The notes: a model not told the origin generated them from the sequence alone. A stretch of 14,422 bases of DNA from CAZOMR01 sp964580655 (GCA_964580655.1 CAZOMR010000061.1:1-14422), one strand, 5' to 3'; numbered from the stretch's first letter, positions 1 to 7,445 are shown. A program made the numbers and translations.

Positions 1-453
1 ATGGACGCCGCGGCCCAGCAGGGCATTGAGGAACACTGGACAGGTGGATGCAAGGGTCTTGCCCTCACCGGTCTTCATCTCCGCGATCTTGCCACGGTGT
101 AAAACGATCCCGCCGATAAGCTGGACATCAAAATGGCGCTGGCCCAGGGCGCGCTTCGAGGCCTCTCGCACTACGGCAAAGGCATCGGGCAGAATTTCAT
201 CCAGCCTGGCCTCATAGGGCATCCAGTCATCGCTGGTGAAGGAAGCGGTCTTGGCCTTGATCTCTTCCAGACTGCCGTTTTCAAAAATGGCTTTTCTGAA
301 CCGCTCGGCCTGATGATAAAGCTCGTCGTCGCTTATTTTCTCATAGACAGGCTCAAGCTCATTGATGCGGCCCACCAGGGGCTCCATGCTCTTGATCTCG
401 CGCTCGTTTTTGCTCCCGAATATCTTGCGCGCTATGTCTGATAAAACCGACAT
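1..453 (-). CDS. secA: Protein translocase ATPase SecA, N-terminal 151 residues (gene runs off the left edge)
   Basis: SecA is the cytosolic ATPase that drives unfolded preproteins through SecYEG. Translating the minus strand from the ATG at 453-451 gives an open frame to base 1 (exactly 151 codons). It begins MSVLSDIARKIFGSKNERE and contains the family block around DAFAVVREASKR, the DVQLIGGIVLH stretch and the Walker A motif MKTGEGKT, in the usual order for the SecA N-terminus. Everything after the first part of nucleotide-binding domain 1 is outside the window. The gene lies 71 bp downstream of cpoB on the same strand but has its own promoter (see 481-509), so it need not be part of the tol transcript. 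Identification is secure from these motifs; only completeness cannot be judged. Confidence 0.97.
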   Translation of the reverse strand, partial: MSVLSDIARKIFGSKNEREIKSMEPLVGRINELEPVYEKISDDELYHQAERFRKAIFENGSLEEIKAKTASFTSDDWMPYEARLDEILPDAFAVVREASKRALGQRHFDVQLIGGIVLHRGKIAEMKTGEGKTLASTCPVFLNALLGRGVH

Positions 454-480
454 CCAACTCTGCCCTGAAACTATATAATT

Positions 481-509
481 ATTATAACCGTCTCGAGCTT
501 ATTCTTCAA
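481..509 (-). promoter_or_regulatory. Sigma-70-type promoter for secA
   Basis: Read on the minus strand, TTGAAG (509-504) and a perfect TATAAT (486-481) are separated by exactly 17 bp. The expected start site is near 474, giving a leader of about 20 nt before the secA ATG at 453. The -35 box begins 16 bp after the cpoB stop. No GC-rich hairpin with a T-run was found between cpoB and secA, so read-through from the tol operon is also possible. Confidence 0.65.
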
Positions 510-524
510 GCCGTAGGGAGTTTC

Positions 525-1301
525 TTATTTCCATGCCTCCAGCTTTTTTCGGGCCAATTCGGCCTCCGGGGATTGAGGGGATTTCTCGATTAGCTCTTTG
601 AGGAAAGAATGGGCGACCTCGCGGTTGCCGAGTTGGTCGAATGCCAGCGCTATTTTCCAGGATGCGGCCGGGACCTTATTGCCGCGGGGATAGTTTTTGC
701 GCACTGCATCGTATTCCAGTATGGCACGCTGGTAATTCCCCTGGGCATAGTAACACTCGCCAAGCCAGAACTGGGCGTTGTCCGAGAGGTCTGTCCTCGG
801 ATAGGCCTTGAGAAAGGCCTCAAACTGGGATCGGGCCGCATCGTAGTTTTTCTTCTTGAACTGCTCCACAGCGGCCTGATAAAGTTGTTTGTAGTTCAGC
901 CCCCCCTTCAGGACCTCCGGCGGCGATGCCGGGGATTCGGGGACTGGCTGGACCGGGGCTGGCTGAGGGTTGCTCTTAGGCATGCGGTCAAGTCTCTGGT
1001 TTATTTCGTCCAGGGCCTGCCTGGTTGCGAGGATGGACTCGCTGAGTTCGTTTATCTTTTTCTGAAGCTGGTCGAGTTCTACCTGGTAATCGGCCTTGTT
1101 CTTGCTCACGAGAAGGGATAGCTCATCGAACTTCCTGGATAATTCTTCCACCTCTTTGCGGTATCCATCCTCCCGGTGCTGGCTCAGCTCAAGCTGGGTG
1201 CGCAATGACCGGACCTCCGCCTCAAGATCATCCACCCTGCCGGCCTGAAGCGAAATCGGGATAAAAACCAGACAGATACCAAAGAAAACCTTTTGCATCA
1301 T
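525..1301 (-). CDS. cpoB: Cell division coordinator CpoB / YbgF (periplasmic coiled-coil TPR protein)
   Basis: Last gene of the tol-pal operon; in E. coli CpoB is a periplasmic partner of TolA that links outer-membrane constriction to peptidoglycan synthesis. The 258-residue protein has a signal peptide (about residues 1-20, hydrophobic VFFGICLVFIPISLQA). A heptad-like coiled coil follows (about 22-105), then a Pro-rich linker (PQPAPVQPVPESPASPP) and a C-terminal TPR array (about 135-258) with YKQLYQAAVEQFKKKNYDAA and FWLGECYYAQGNYQRAI units. This is the standard YbgF order of trimerisation coil, linker and TPR. I chose the ATG at 1301, 4 bp after the pal stop, or the adjacent ATG at 1298, which sits 5 nt behind a GAGG. 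A TTG at 1316 is in frame but would overlap pal by 11 bp and put MLSEA before the signal peptide, so it is less likely. Confidence 0.93.
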   Translation of the reverse strand: MMQKVFFGICLVFIPISLQAGRVDDLEAEVRSLRTQLELSQHREDGYRKEVEELSRKFDELSLLVSKNKADYQVELDQLQKKINELSESILATRQALDEINQRLDRMPKSNPQPAPVQPVPESPASPPEVLKGGLNYKQLYQAAVEQFKKKNYDAARSQFEAFLKAYPRTDLSDNAQFWLGECYYAQGNYQRAILEYDAVRKNYPRGNKVPAASWKIALAFDQLGNREVAHSFLKELIEKSPQSPEAELARKKLEAWK

Positions 1302-1305
1302 TGCC

Positions 1306-2067
1306 TCACTCAACAATTACAAAGTGGACGCGGCGGTTACTGGCCCAGGCATCCTCGTTATGCCCCGGGTCCAGCGGCAGGGACTCACCATAGCTGATGG
1401 TGGAAAGCCTTGATGGATTAATGCCTAGCTGGATCAGATAATCCTGCGCGCTTCGGGCACGCTTTGCACCGAGTGCGATATTGTATTCCTCACTGCCCCG
1501 CTCGTCACAGTGGCCTTCGATCCGTATCTTGATCAGAGGGCGTTCCTTCATCCACTGTGCATTGCCAGCCATGCTTTCCCTGGCATCCTCAGTGAGAAAA
1601 TAGCGATCAAAGTCAAAATGTATGTCCTTTAGCGCGGCGCTGGATATGGCTGTATCTTCTACCTGGAGGGCTGTTACGGACTCTCCCTCCTCCAGTTGTT
1701 CCTCGCTATAAAGGCTTGGAACATTGTAGCTCAGCTCTGCCTGATCCTCTGTCCCGGCTTCTGCTTCTTCTTGTTGTTTTCTCTCCTGCGCTCTGTTCAG
1801 AGCCAGGTTGGCCTGGTCCCGAGCAGTGATTGCCGAGGACTTGGCCGCACCGTATTTGCGCTTATCAAACTGCTCTCGAGCCAGACTGAGGCTTTCCTCT
1901 GCACTCAGATACTCATCCGGTGCATACTCCTGCGCCTCGGCCTCGCGGGCCTGGTCCAGCGCGCTTTCCGCTTGCTGGATCATGTCCCCGGCCTTTTTCC
2001 CGCACCCCGTCAAAAAAAGGCATGCAGAGATCAAGATCATTACCAGAATAGCCCATTTACTTTTCAT
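1306..2067 (-). CDS. pal: Peptidoglycan-associated lipoprotein Pal with an N-terminal helical (DUF4398-like) extension
   Basis: Outer-membrane lipoprotein that holds the outer membrane to peptidoglycan and is released and relocated by TolB. The 253-residue protein has a lipoprotein signal with LTGC (residues 19-22, acylated Cys22); an earlier ISAC (13-16) is a weaker alternative lipobox. Residues about 28-105 are charged and helical (ALDQAREAEAQEY..., LSLAREQFDKRKYGAAKSSA), resembling the DUF4398 type. The C-terminal OmpA-like domain (about 145-253) has IHFDFDRYFL, GHCDERGSEEYNIALGAKRA with the diaminopimelate-contacting Asp188 and Arg203, and the closing NRRVHFVIVE. It is about 80 residues longer than E. 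coli Pal because of the helical insert. The start is fixed by AAGGAGGT a few bases upstream of the ATG. It lies 33 bp downstream of tolB and 4 bp before cpoB. Confidence 0.96.
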   Translation of the reverse strand: MKSKWAILVMILISACLFLTGCGKKAGDMIQQAESALDQAREAEAQEYAPDEYLSAEESLSLAREQFDKRKYGAAKSSAITARDQANLALNRAQERKQQEEAEAGTEDQAELSYNVPSLYSEEQLEEGESVTALQVEDTAISSAALKDIHFDFDRYFLTEDARESMAGNAQWMKERPLIKIRIEGHCDERGSEEYNIALGAKRARSAQDYLIQLGINPSRLSTISYGESLPLDPGHNEDAWASNRRVHFVIVE

Positions 2068-2100
2068 GCTACCACCTCCTTGTTCCGCGGCCTGCCTGAA

Positions 2101-3498
2101 TCAGGGGCCTTCTCGCTTAAGCCCGGGCGACCATGCCGGAGACATCTCATCTGAAGGCGACTCCGTCAGCCTTCTTGTCTTTTCAGCAAAGATACTGATT
2201 GTATAAATATCATAGTTTCCCTTTTGATTGGAGGAATAAATGAGCATCCGGCCATCCGGGGACCAGGCAGGGTCTTCTTCGTTCCACGGGGTGTCAGTAA
2301 TTCGGGTGATGGTCCTTTTTGTCTCTTGATCCAGATTGATCAAAAACAGGTCGAACTGGGCGCCGCGCCTTCCGGAGAATGCTATTCGTTTTCCATCAGG
2401 CGACCATGCTGGCGAGGTGTTGTAATTTCCCTCACGGGTCAGGCAGATCGGCTGGTTTCTGGGCCCTTCACTTCCGGCATGAAGATTGAAAAGATAGATT
2501 TGAGGACTGCCGGTGCGGTCAGAGACAAAAGCCAGGAATCTGGCATCCGGCGACCAGGTTGGGGAAAGGTCAATCGCGGGGCTGGTGGTTATCCGATAGA
2601 TATTGCTGGCGTCGTGGGTCATCAAGTAGATGTCAATATTGCCCCCGGGGGTTTCCATGGCCAATGCGATCTTTCTGCCATTGGGGCTTGTGGCTGGTCC
2701 GAGATTGAACCTGGTCTTACGGGTGATCTGGTATTCTTTGCTCATCGGTATATGCCATAGGTAAACTTGAGGCTGGACTTTTTTATAGCTTGTATAAAGA
2801 ATTTTTTCAGCACCCAGCCATTCAGGCCCGAGGTTCAAAGTGCGGTTGCTGGTTACGGGATGTAAGTTCTCGCCGTCTGAGTCCATGAGAAAAATTTCCT
2901 TTCGGCCTGAGCGGTCAGATACAAATGCTATCCGGGTCTCGAAACAGCCTCGTTCTCCAGTGAGCCATAGCAGGATTTCATCTGCGAAGCGGTGTATCAT
3001 GCGACGGAGGTTTTCTACCGAGCCGGTATAGCGTTTACCGAGAACCATGCGCTTTGCGGTTACATCGTAGAAGCGAAGCTCTACCTGGTAAAGCTCTTCG
3101 CCTCTGCGATCCAGGATGCCGCGGACGCAGGCCTCTGCTCCGATCATTGACCATGCCGAGAAATCTTCTTTCCTTCCCGGAACACTAATGGCCTGAAGAT
3201 AGAGTTCCGGGGATATGACCTGGAACAGACCGGATGCCTCCAGGTCCGCCCTTAATATCTGAGCGAGTGTTCCGGGAATTTCTCGCGAACACGGGTCAAT
3301 ATATCTGGCTAGTCCTCCAGGTCCTTCGGAAAAGTCAGGCACTGCTATGGGGACCTGGCTCGGAGCCTTTGATATGACTACAAACCATCCAGATACTTCG
3401 GACTCGCCAGAGGTGTCTTCAGTCTCTGCCCGGATCAAAGGAGTGGTTCCGAATAGAGGAATCAGGATGAGCAATGAAGCTATCCGTAAAGGTCTCAT
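2101..3498 (-). CDS. tolB: Tol-Pal system beta-propeller protein TolB
   Basis: Periplasmic TolB shuttles between Pal and TolA during outer-membrane constriction. The 465-residue protein starts with a signal peptide (MRPLRIASLLILIPLFGTTP, cleavage probably after LIRA, residue 24). The N-terminal alpha/beta domain (about 45-180) has IPGTLAQILRADLEASGLF and the VENLRRMIHRFADEI segment. Six-bladed WD40-like (PD40) repeats follow from about residue 187: RIAFVSDRSGRKEIFLMD, IDLSPTWSPDARFLAFVSDR, NTSPAWSPDGKRIAFSGRR, EEDPAWSPDGRMLIYSSNQ and a closing SPAWSP. Length and order match the family. The ATG at 3498 overlaps the tolA stop by ATGA, indicating translational coupling. Confidence 0.97.
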   Translation of the reverse strand: MRPLRIASLLILIPLFGTTPLIRAETEDTSGESEVSGWFVVISKAPSQVPIAVPDFSEGPGGLARYIDPCSREIPGTLAQILRADLEASGLFQVISPELYLQAISVPGRKEDFSAWSMIGAEACVRGILDRRGEELYQVELRFYDVTAKRMVLGKRYTGSVENLRRMIHRFADEILLWLTGERGCFETRIAFVSDRSGRKEIFLMDSDGENLHPVTSNRTLNLGPEWLGAEKILYTSYKKVQPQVYLWHIPMSKEYQITRKTRFNLGPATSPNGRKIALAMETPGGNIDIYLMTHDASNIYRITTSPAIDLSPTWSPDARFLAFVSDRTGSPQIYLFNLHAGSEGPRNQPICLTREGNYNTSPAWSPDGKRIAFSGRRGAQFDLFLINLDQETKRTITRITDTPWNEEDPAWSPDGRMLIYSSNQKGNYDIYTISIFAEKTRRLTESPSDEMSPAWSPGLKREGP

Positions 3499-4271
3499 TG
3501 TTCGCTCTCCAACTCTGACTTGAACTCAAGCCGGAGGGGATAAGGCTGATGAGTAATCGGCCATGGAAGCGGTGGCAGAGACCTGATCTTTTGCACGGCC
3601 CTCCGAACAGATTGATCAAGCAACTTATCTCCTGATGATCGCACCATTTTAAAACCCTGGACAGTGCCGTCCTGAGAGACATATATGATCACCCGACATC
3701 CTGTGTGTTGCCCTTTCAGGATAGAAGGAGGATGTACCCAGGCATTCAAATAGATGCCCCTGGCTTGCTCATACCAGCTCCTGACCTGGAGATTGGATGC
3801 TATTTCCTGGAATGCCTGATTCCATTCAGCTGATTCTTTTGCCCTGGCCTCGCTATGGATGGACCGGGTGATGCCCTCCATTGCCTTCTCCATGAGCCGG
3901 CGGTCCACGGCGCTCAGGGATGTCTTCTGCTCTGGCTTCTTCCCTTCGGAATCCGCTTTTGTCCCGGTCAATTCAGGCCCGGGTTTTCGGGCGCTCTTAG
4001 TCATTGAGACCGGCTTTGTATCGCTGACTTTTTTCCCCGAGAGCTTCTTTCCCGGCTTCTTTGCCTTTGGCTCTTTAGCGGGAGCAGGCCGAGCGGCATA
4101 GAGGTTTACCTTTATGGCCTTTTCCATTAACCGGGTTTTGGGCGGACGGTGTGCCAGGGCCGCGGTGCTCAGGATCAAACAGTGGGCAAGTGCCGAGACC
4201 GCGAACATCCGCAGGAATCTCCGGTTGGCCTCCCTGTCGCGGCGGCGCAGAATGATCGGATGTTGACTCAA
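3495..4271 (-). CDS. tolA: TolA-like energy-transducing protein (TonB C-terminal domain)
   Basis: Inner-membrane protein that spans the periplasm and passes proton-motive energy from TolQR to TolB/Pal. The 258-residue product has a basic cytosolic N-terminus (RRRDREANRRFLR) and one membrane helix (about 22-40) carrying S26-x3-H30, the S-x3-H motif that couples TolA to TolQR. A Lys/Pro-rich and then helical periplasmic stretch follows (about 60-165), and a TonB/TolA C-terminal domain (about 165-255: LNAWVHPPSILKG, VIIYVSQDGTVQGFKMVRSSG, LLDQSVRRAVQKI). It is much shorter than E. coli TolA because domain II is short. The start is TTG at 4271, overlapping the tolR stop as TTGA, with GGAGAGG about 8 nt upstream. 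The next ATG (residue 22) would delete the positive cytosolic tail, so TTG is preferred. Gene position makes TolA more likely than TonB. Confidence 0.92.
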   Translation of the reverse strand: MSQHPIILRRRDREANRRFLRMFAVSALAHCLILSTAALAHRPPKTRLMEKAIKVNLYAARPAPAKEPKAKKPGKKLSGKKVSDTKPVSMTKSARKPGPELTGTKADSEGKKPEQKTSLSAVDRRLMEKAMEGITRSIHSEARAKESAEWNQAFQEIASNLQVRSWYEQARGIYLNAWVHPPSILKGQHTGCRVIIYVSQDGTVQGFKMVRSSGDKLLDQSVRRAVQKIRSLPPLPWPITHQPYPLRLEFKSELESEQ

Positions 4272-4681
4272 GGTTTAACCCTCTCCGGCTCGGTGATCAT
4301 CCCAAGCGTGTTCACCCCTGCCTTTCTTACCTCCGCGAGAGTCTTCACCACAAAGCCGTAAGCCACATCTTTATCCGCGCGCAGGTAAAGGTCGCGGTTG
4401 GCTCGCCGTGTCATGACCTGTTCCAGTTTCGGCTTGAGGTCCTTCATGGAAACCTGGTACCGGTTGATATAGATCTTCTTGTCCTTTGTGATAGAGAGAA
4501 TGAGTTCATCAGTGGATGCCGGTAGCGGCGTGGTGGTCACCACCGGCAGGTCCACCTTTACCCCCTGCTCCAGCCGGGGCGCTGTAATCATGAAGATGAC
4601 AAGGAGAACCAGCATCACATCCACAAACGGGGTAACATTTATTTCCGACATTGGCAAATTGGTTTTGAAAAAGGATTCCAT
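4268..4681 (-). CDS. tolR: TolR / ExbD-family proton-channel protein
   Basis: Subunit of the TolQR proton-driven motor in the inner membrane. The 137-residue protein has a short cytosolic tail and one membrane helix (about 19-37, VDVMLVLLVIFMITAP) carrying the essential Asp21 in NVTPFVDVML. A periplasmic ExbD/TolR domain follows (about 45-137: LPASTDELILSITKDKKIYI, DLYLRADKDVAYGFVVKTL, LGMITEP). Length is standard for TolR. AGGGAG lies 9 nt before the ATG at 4681; an internal ATG at residue 11 has no ribosome site. The gene is 36 bp downstream of tolQ, and its stop overlaps the tolA start. Confidence 0.96.
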   Translation of the reverse strand: MESFFKTNLPMSEINVTPFVDVMLVLLVIFMITAPRLEQGVKVDLPVVTTTPLPASTDELILSITKDKKIYINRYQVSMKDLKPKLEQVMTRRANRDLYLRADKDVAYGFVVKTLAEVRKAGVNTLGMITEPERVKP

Positions 4682-4717
4682 TTATTGAATCTCCCTGGTT
4701 TGAAAAAGTTCCGGTTT

Positions 4718-5491
4718 TCAAGCCCCTTGTTTTCTCAGGAAATGTCGCTCCACGATGTTGAGGAATTCTGCGGAGAAATTATCCAGCTCGCTTGATAGCA
4801 CGCGGATTTTGTTGAGGTAGAAATTATACGCGATCACAGCGGGTATCGCGGCCGCGAGTCCTGCGGCTGTAGCGATGAGAGCCTCGGAGATGCCCGGTGC
4901 AACCACATCCAGGCCCGCGGAGTGCTGAAAAGCGAGCCGCTGGAAGCTGTTCATGATTCCCCAAACGGTTCCAAATAGACCGATGAATGGGGTTGCACTT
5001 CCAGTGGTGGCAAGAAATGAAAGGAACATGGTCAGTCGGTTGATCTCGGAACTCGATGCCTGACGCATAGCCCTGGCTACATTCTCCACGCCAAGGATTT
5101 CCACCCTCATGCTCTCAGCACCTGTGGATTCCTTGGGCTTCTCCCCCGAGACATCTGACCTGCGCCGCCTCTCCCGGATACGGTTTAGCTCCTGAAACCC
5201 AGCTTGGAAAACCTCAGCCAGGGGACTGGAGCGATACTTTCGGCTTGCCTCGTATGCATCCTCCAGGCTCTGCCCTGACCAGAACACCTCGATAAACCGG
5301 GACGACTCTCGGGCGGCACGGTGGATCTGAAAGAATTTCCAGCCGATCACTGCCCAAGAGAAGATGGAAAAGAAAAGAAGGAGCAGAAGCACGAACTTAA
5401 CCATGGGGCCTGCTCCCCAGACCAGACGCCAGACTCCGGCAGGTTCAGGGCTCTCAGCGACGAGCATCGAGAAAATCAGCATCCACTTCAT
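4718..5491 (-). CDS. tolQ: TolQ / ExbB-family proton-channel protein
   Basis: Inner-membrane stator of the Tol motor and first gene of the operon. The 257-residue protein has three membrane segments: about 30-52 (VKFVLLLLLFFSIFSWAVIGW), 155-177 (MFLSFLATTGSATPFIGLFGT) and 201-224 (ISEALIATAAGLAAAIPAVIAY). The second and third carry the conserved TGSATPFIGLFGTVWGIM and EALIATAAGLAAAIPAV blocks with the channel threonines and small residues. A charged stretch (about 104-130, RERRRRSDVSGEKPKE) enlarges the cytosolic loop and accounts for the extra length compared with E. coli TolQ (230). The ribosome site before the ATG at 5491 is weak; an in-frame ATG at codon 4 is a possible alternative start. 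Confidence 0.96.
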   Translation of the reverse strand: MKWMLIFSMLVAESPEPAGVWRLVWGAGPMVKFVLLLLLFFSIFSWAVIGWKFFQIHRAARESSRFIEVFWSGQSLEDAYEASRKYRSSPLAEVFQAGFQELNRIRERRRRSDVSGEKPKESTGAESMRVEILGVENVARAMRQASSSEINRLTMFLSFLATTGSATPFIGLFGTVWGIMNSFQRLAFQHSAGLDVVAPGISEALIATAAGLAAAIPAVIAYNFYLNKIRVLSSELDNFSAEFLNIVERHFLRKQGA

Positions 5492-5543
5492 CTTTCACCG
5501 CGCCTTCAAGGAAAAAGTTTAACCTGGTGTTTTTGCCCCTGTT

Positions 5544-5579
5544 TTATGCTAGTATAAATTTAGTGTTATTTTAGCATAA
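5544..5579. promoter_or_regulatory. Inverted repeat in the tolQ / LysW-like divergent intergenic region
   Basis: TTATGCTA (5544-5551) is repeated as its exact reverse complement TAGCATAA (5572-5579), with 20 AT-rich bases between. The arms lie in the 142-bp gap between two divergent genes, so a regulator site is possible. On the minus strand TATACT (5556-5551) could be a -10 box for tolQ, but a 17-bp spacing gives only TTATGC as a -35, so promoter assignment is weak. No convincing plus-strand promoter was found by eye. Confidence 0.35.
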
Positions 5580-5633
5580 GATTTATCATGGAGCAAGAAT
5601 TCCGGCGCTAATATCATGTAAGGAGGTAATCAA

Positions 5634-5819
5634 ATGGCCCGAGAAGCGACCTGTCCGGTATGTAATGCAAATATCCCACTTGAGCGGGATGATCGGCCTG
5701 GGGATTATGTTTATTGCAGTTATTGCGGGGCTCAGCTAAAGGTGGGCAGGGACAAAGTGGATGACACCAGCAAGTCCAGCACTGATCAAGAGGTGGAGGT
5801 AGAGGAGGATTGGGAGTAG
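5634..5819 (+). CDS. LysW-like amino-group carrier protein (zinc ribbon with acidic tail ending EEDWE)
   Basis: A 61-residue protein. It has a zinc ribbon with C7-x2-C10 and C28-x2-C31 (TCPVCNANIPLE, YCSYCGAQLKV), then a flexible acidic tail finishing EVEVEEDWE. LysW proteins of lysine/arginine biosynthesis in Thermus and archaea have this architecture; their C-terminal Glu is the point where the substrate amino group is attached by LysX/ArgX. Their usual terminus is EDWGE; here the Gly is absent and the chain ends DWE. AGGAGGT lies 6 nt before the ATG, a very strong ribosome site suggesting high expression. No LysX, LysZ, LysY, LysJ or LysK homologue is in the window. It could instead be a generic short zinc-ribbon protein whose tail resembles LysW by chance. 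The carrier function is inferred, not shown. Confidence 0.75.
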   Translation: MAREATCPVCNANIPLERDDRPGDYVYCSYCGAQLKVGRDKVDDTSKSSTDQEVEVEEDWE

Positions 5820-5829
5820 TGCATCAACC

Positions 5830-5843
5830 GCGACTAAAGTCGC
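5830..5843. repeat. Short REP-like palindrome between convergent genes
   Basis: GCGACT-AA-AGTCGC forms a perfect 6-bp stem with a 2-base loop in the 43-bp gap between the convergent ends of the LysW-like gene and the histidine kinase gene. There is no T-run on either side, so it is not a classical intrinsic terminator. Similar GCGACTnnAGTCGC palindromes are known as dispersed REP-type elements in several bacteria. No second copy was seen in this window. Confidence 0.4.
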
Positions 5844-5862
5844 TCGCACATACTGTCAGGGA

Positions 5863-7431
5863 TTATTTGGCAGTCGGCAGGTTGACAAAAAATTCAGTCA
5901 TGACCCCGGGTTTACTCTGGAAGGTTATATTACCATTGAGATTGGCTAAAATACTGTAAACAATTGCCAGACCAAGGCCTGTTCCTTCTTCACTGCTCTT
6001 GGTTGTAAAAAAAGGCTCGAAGATGCGATCACCGGATTCAATGGGAATTCCTGTCCCGTTATCTCGGATCATGACCTCGATCCATTTATTATCCTTGAGA
6101 TGGGTTTCCACTTCAATGCAGTCGCCACTGGCCTCCAATGCCTGATGAGCATTGATAAGGAGGTTTGTAAAAACGGTGCTAAGCTGATTCGGGTCCGCCA
6201 GCACCTGCGGAAGATCGGGCTCCAGTCTTGTTTTGATCTCAGTGCTCTTTTTCTTTAGATGCGAGGTCATCATCATGGACTCCATCAGAACCTGGTTAAC
6301 ATCCAGCCGGGTTTTGCTTTCCTCTCCAGCCGGACGGGCGAAATTGAGAAAATTTTTCATCAACTCCCGAATTCTCTCCGAGCCGGTTAATATCTTGTCA
6401 AGACGGTTCTGCACCGACTGCGGGGCATCCTCCAATTCCCTTCCCAGCATCTGGGCGCTTGCGTAGATAGCGGTGAGAGGATTATTGATCTCATGCGCTA
6501 TTCCTGAAGCGAGCAGTCCGACCGCGGCGAGTCTCTCCGAGTGAATGGCCTGATCCTCCATCTGCTTCCGCTCCGCTATATCACGGGCCACCCCGATCAG
6601 TCCCGCTGGTTCGTCCTTCTCATTGCGAAGCAATGTAATGCTCATCCATGTTCTGAATTCAGTCCCGTCAGCGCGACGATGGCCTATCTCCGCCTGGATG
6701 GCTCCCCGCTCCTGCGCAGTCCGGTTAAAAGGCTTCACCTCGCGCTCCAACTGCTCCGGACTATGGAAGATGCTTAGATGCTTGCCCATGATGTCCCTGA
6801 TTTTCATCCCGTGCATCTCGGCCCAGGCTCGGTTGGCAAAAAGAATGTGGCCATCTATATCCGCTACCGCAATGCTATCCAATGACTGATCAATCGCCTG
6901 GTATAAAACCCGCAGGCGCTCTTCCATCCGGCGGTGCTCGGTAATGTCCACGAAAAGGCCCATTTCCGCGGGCTTGCCCTTGTAGGTGATTAACTGGCTC
7001 TTCACGATCATGTTGCGGCGCTCGCCATCCTTGTCAATCACCTCTATCTCATATTCTCCAACATCCTCGCCCTCAAGCCGACGACGAAGATTCTCCCGGA
7101 TCAGACTCCGGTATTCCGGAGCAATATAACGCTTGATCAAGTCCTTGGCCTGCACCAAGAGCTTTTCTTCCGGAATGCCACTCATCCGGACCATGGCAGG
7201 ATTGACATAGACCGTCTGCCCTTCCTGGATTATAAAGACAAGGTTAGGCGAACTCTCAACTACAAGGCGATATTTTTCCTCGGACTCAAGAAGTGCGCGC
7301 GTCCGCTCACGGACAAGCCTTTTAAGACGCTTCTCGGAATCGGATTTTTCAGTAGAGGGCTTGGGGGTCTTTTTCCTTGTTGCGGCTTTTGACTTAGTAC
7401 CTTTCTTTTTACTCGTAGCCGCCTTTCTCAT
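5863..7431 (-). CDS. Soluble PAS-PAS sensor histidine kinase
   Basis: A 522-residue two-component kinase with no membrane helix, so a cytosolic sensor. The first 30 residues are a Lys/Thr/Ser-rich tail (MRKAATSKKKGTKSKAAT...), followed by a short coil (about 31-52), PAS 1 (about 50-165, ending GLFVDITEHRRMEERL) and PAS 2 (about 172-290, ending GVARDIAERKQMED). A HisKA dimerisation domain has phospho-acceptor His313 in LASGIAHEINNPLTAI. The ATPase domain has the N box (Asn427, LLINAHQAL), G1 (DNGTGI, from 457), F box (FEPFFTTK) and G2 (GTGLGLAI, from 483). All catalytic motifs are intact. No receiver domain and no adjacent response regulator is present, so its partner is unknown. The H-box type resembles NtrB-like/ZraS-like kinases that often work with sigma-54 activators, but a link to the sigma-54 pilus promoter here is only speculation. 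No clear ribosome site precedes the ATG at 7431. Confidence 0.94.
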   Translation of the reverse strand: MRKAATSKKKGTKSKAATRKKTPKPSTEKSDSEKRLKRLVRERTRALLESEEKYRLVVESSPNLVFIIQEGQTVYVNPAMVRMSGIPEEKLLVQAKDLIKRYIAPEYRSLIRENLRRRLEGEDVGEYEIEVIDKDGERRNMIVKSQLITYKGKPAEMGLFVDITEHRRMEERLRVLYQAIDQSLDSIAVADIDGHILFANRAWAEMHGMKIRDIMGKHLSIFHSPEQLEREVKPFNRTAQERGAIQAEIGHRRADGTEFRTWMSITLLRNEKDEPAGLIGVARDIAERKQMEDQAIHSERLAAVGLLASGIAHEINNPLTAIYASAQMLGRELEDAPQSVQNRLDKILTGSERIRELMKNFLNFARPAGEESKTRLDVNQVLMESMMMTSHLKKKSTEIKTRLEPDLPQVLADPNQLSTVFTNLLINAHQALEASGDCIEVETHLKDNKWIEVMIRDNGTGIPIESGDRIFEPFFTTKSSEEGTGLGLAIVYSILANLNGNITFQSKPGVMTEFFVNLPTAK

Positions 7432-7445
7432 ACTTTATATTTTGT

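Noticed and set aside
609..1121. A 170-codon plus-strand open frame opposite cpoB
   Set aside because: Composition and lack of motifs mark it as antisense of the CpoB TPR region.
1302..1316. TTG start at 1316 for cpoB
   Set aside because: It would overlap pal and add MLSEA ahead of the signal peptide; the ATGs at 1301/1298 are better placed behind GAGG.
5820..5862. Intrinsic terminator between the convergent LysW-like and kinase genes
   Set aside because: The hairpin has only a 6-bp stem and no T-run on either strand; listed as REP-like instead.
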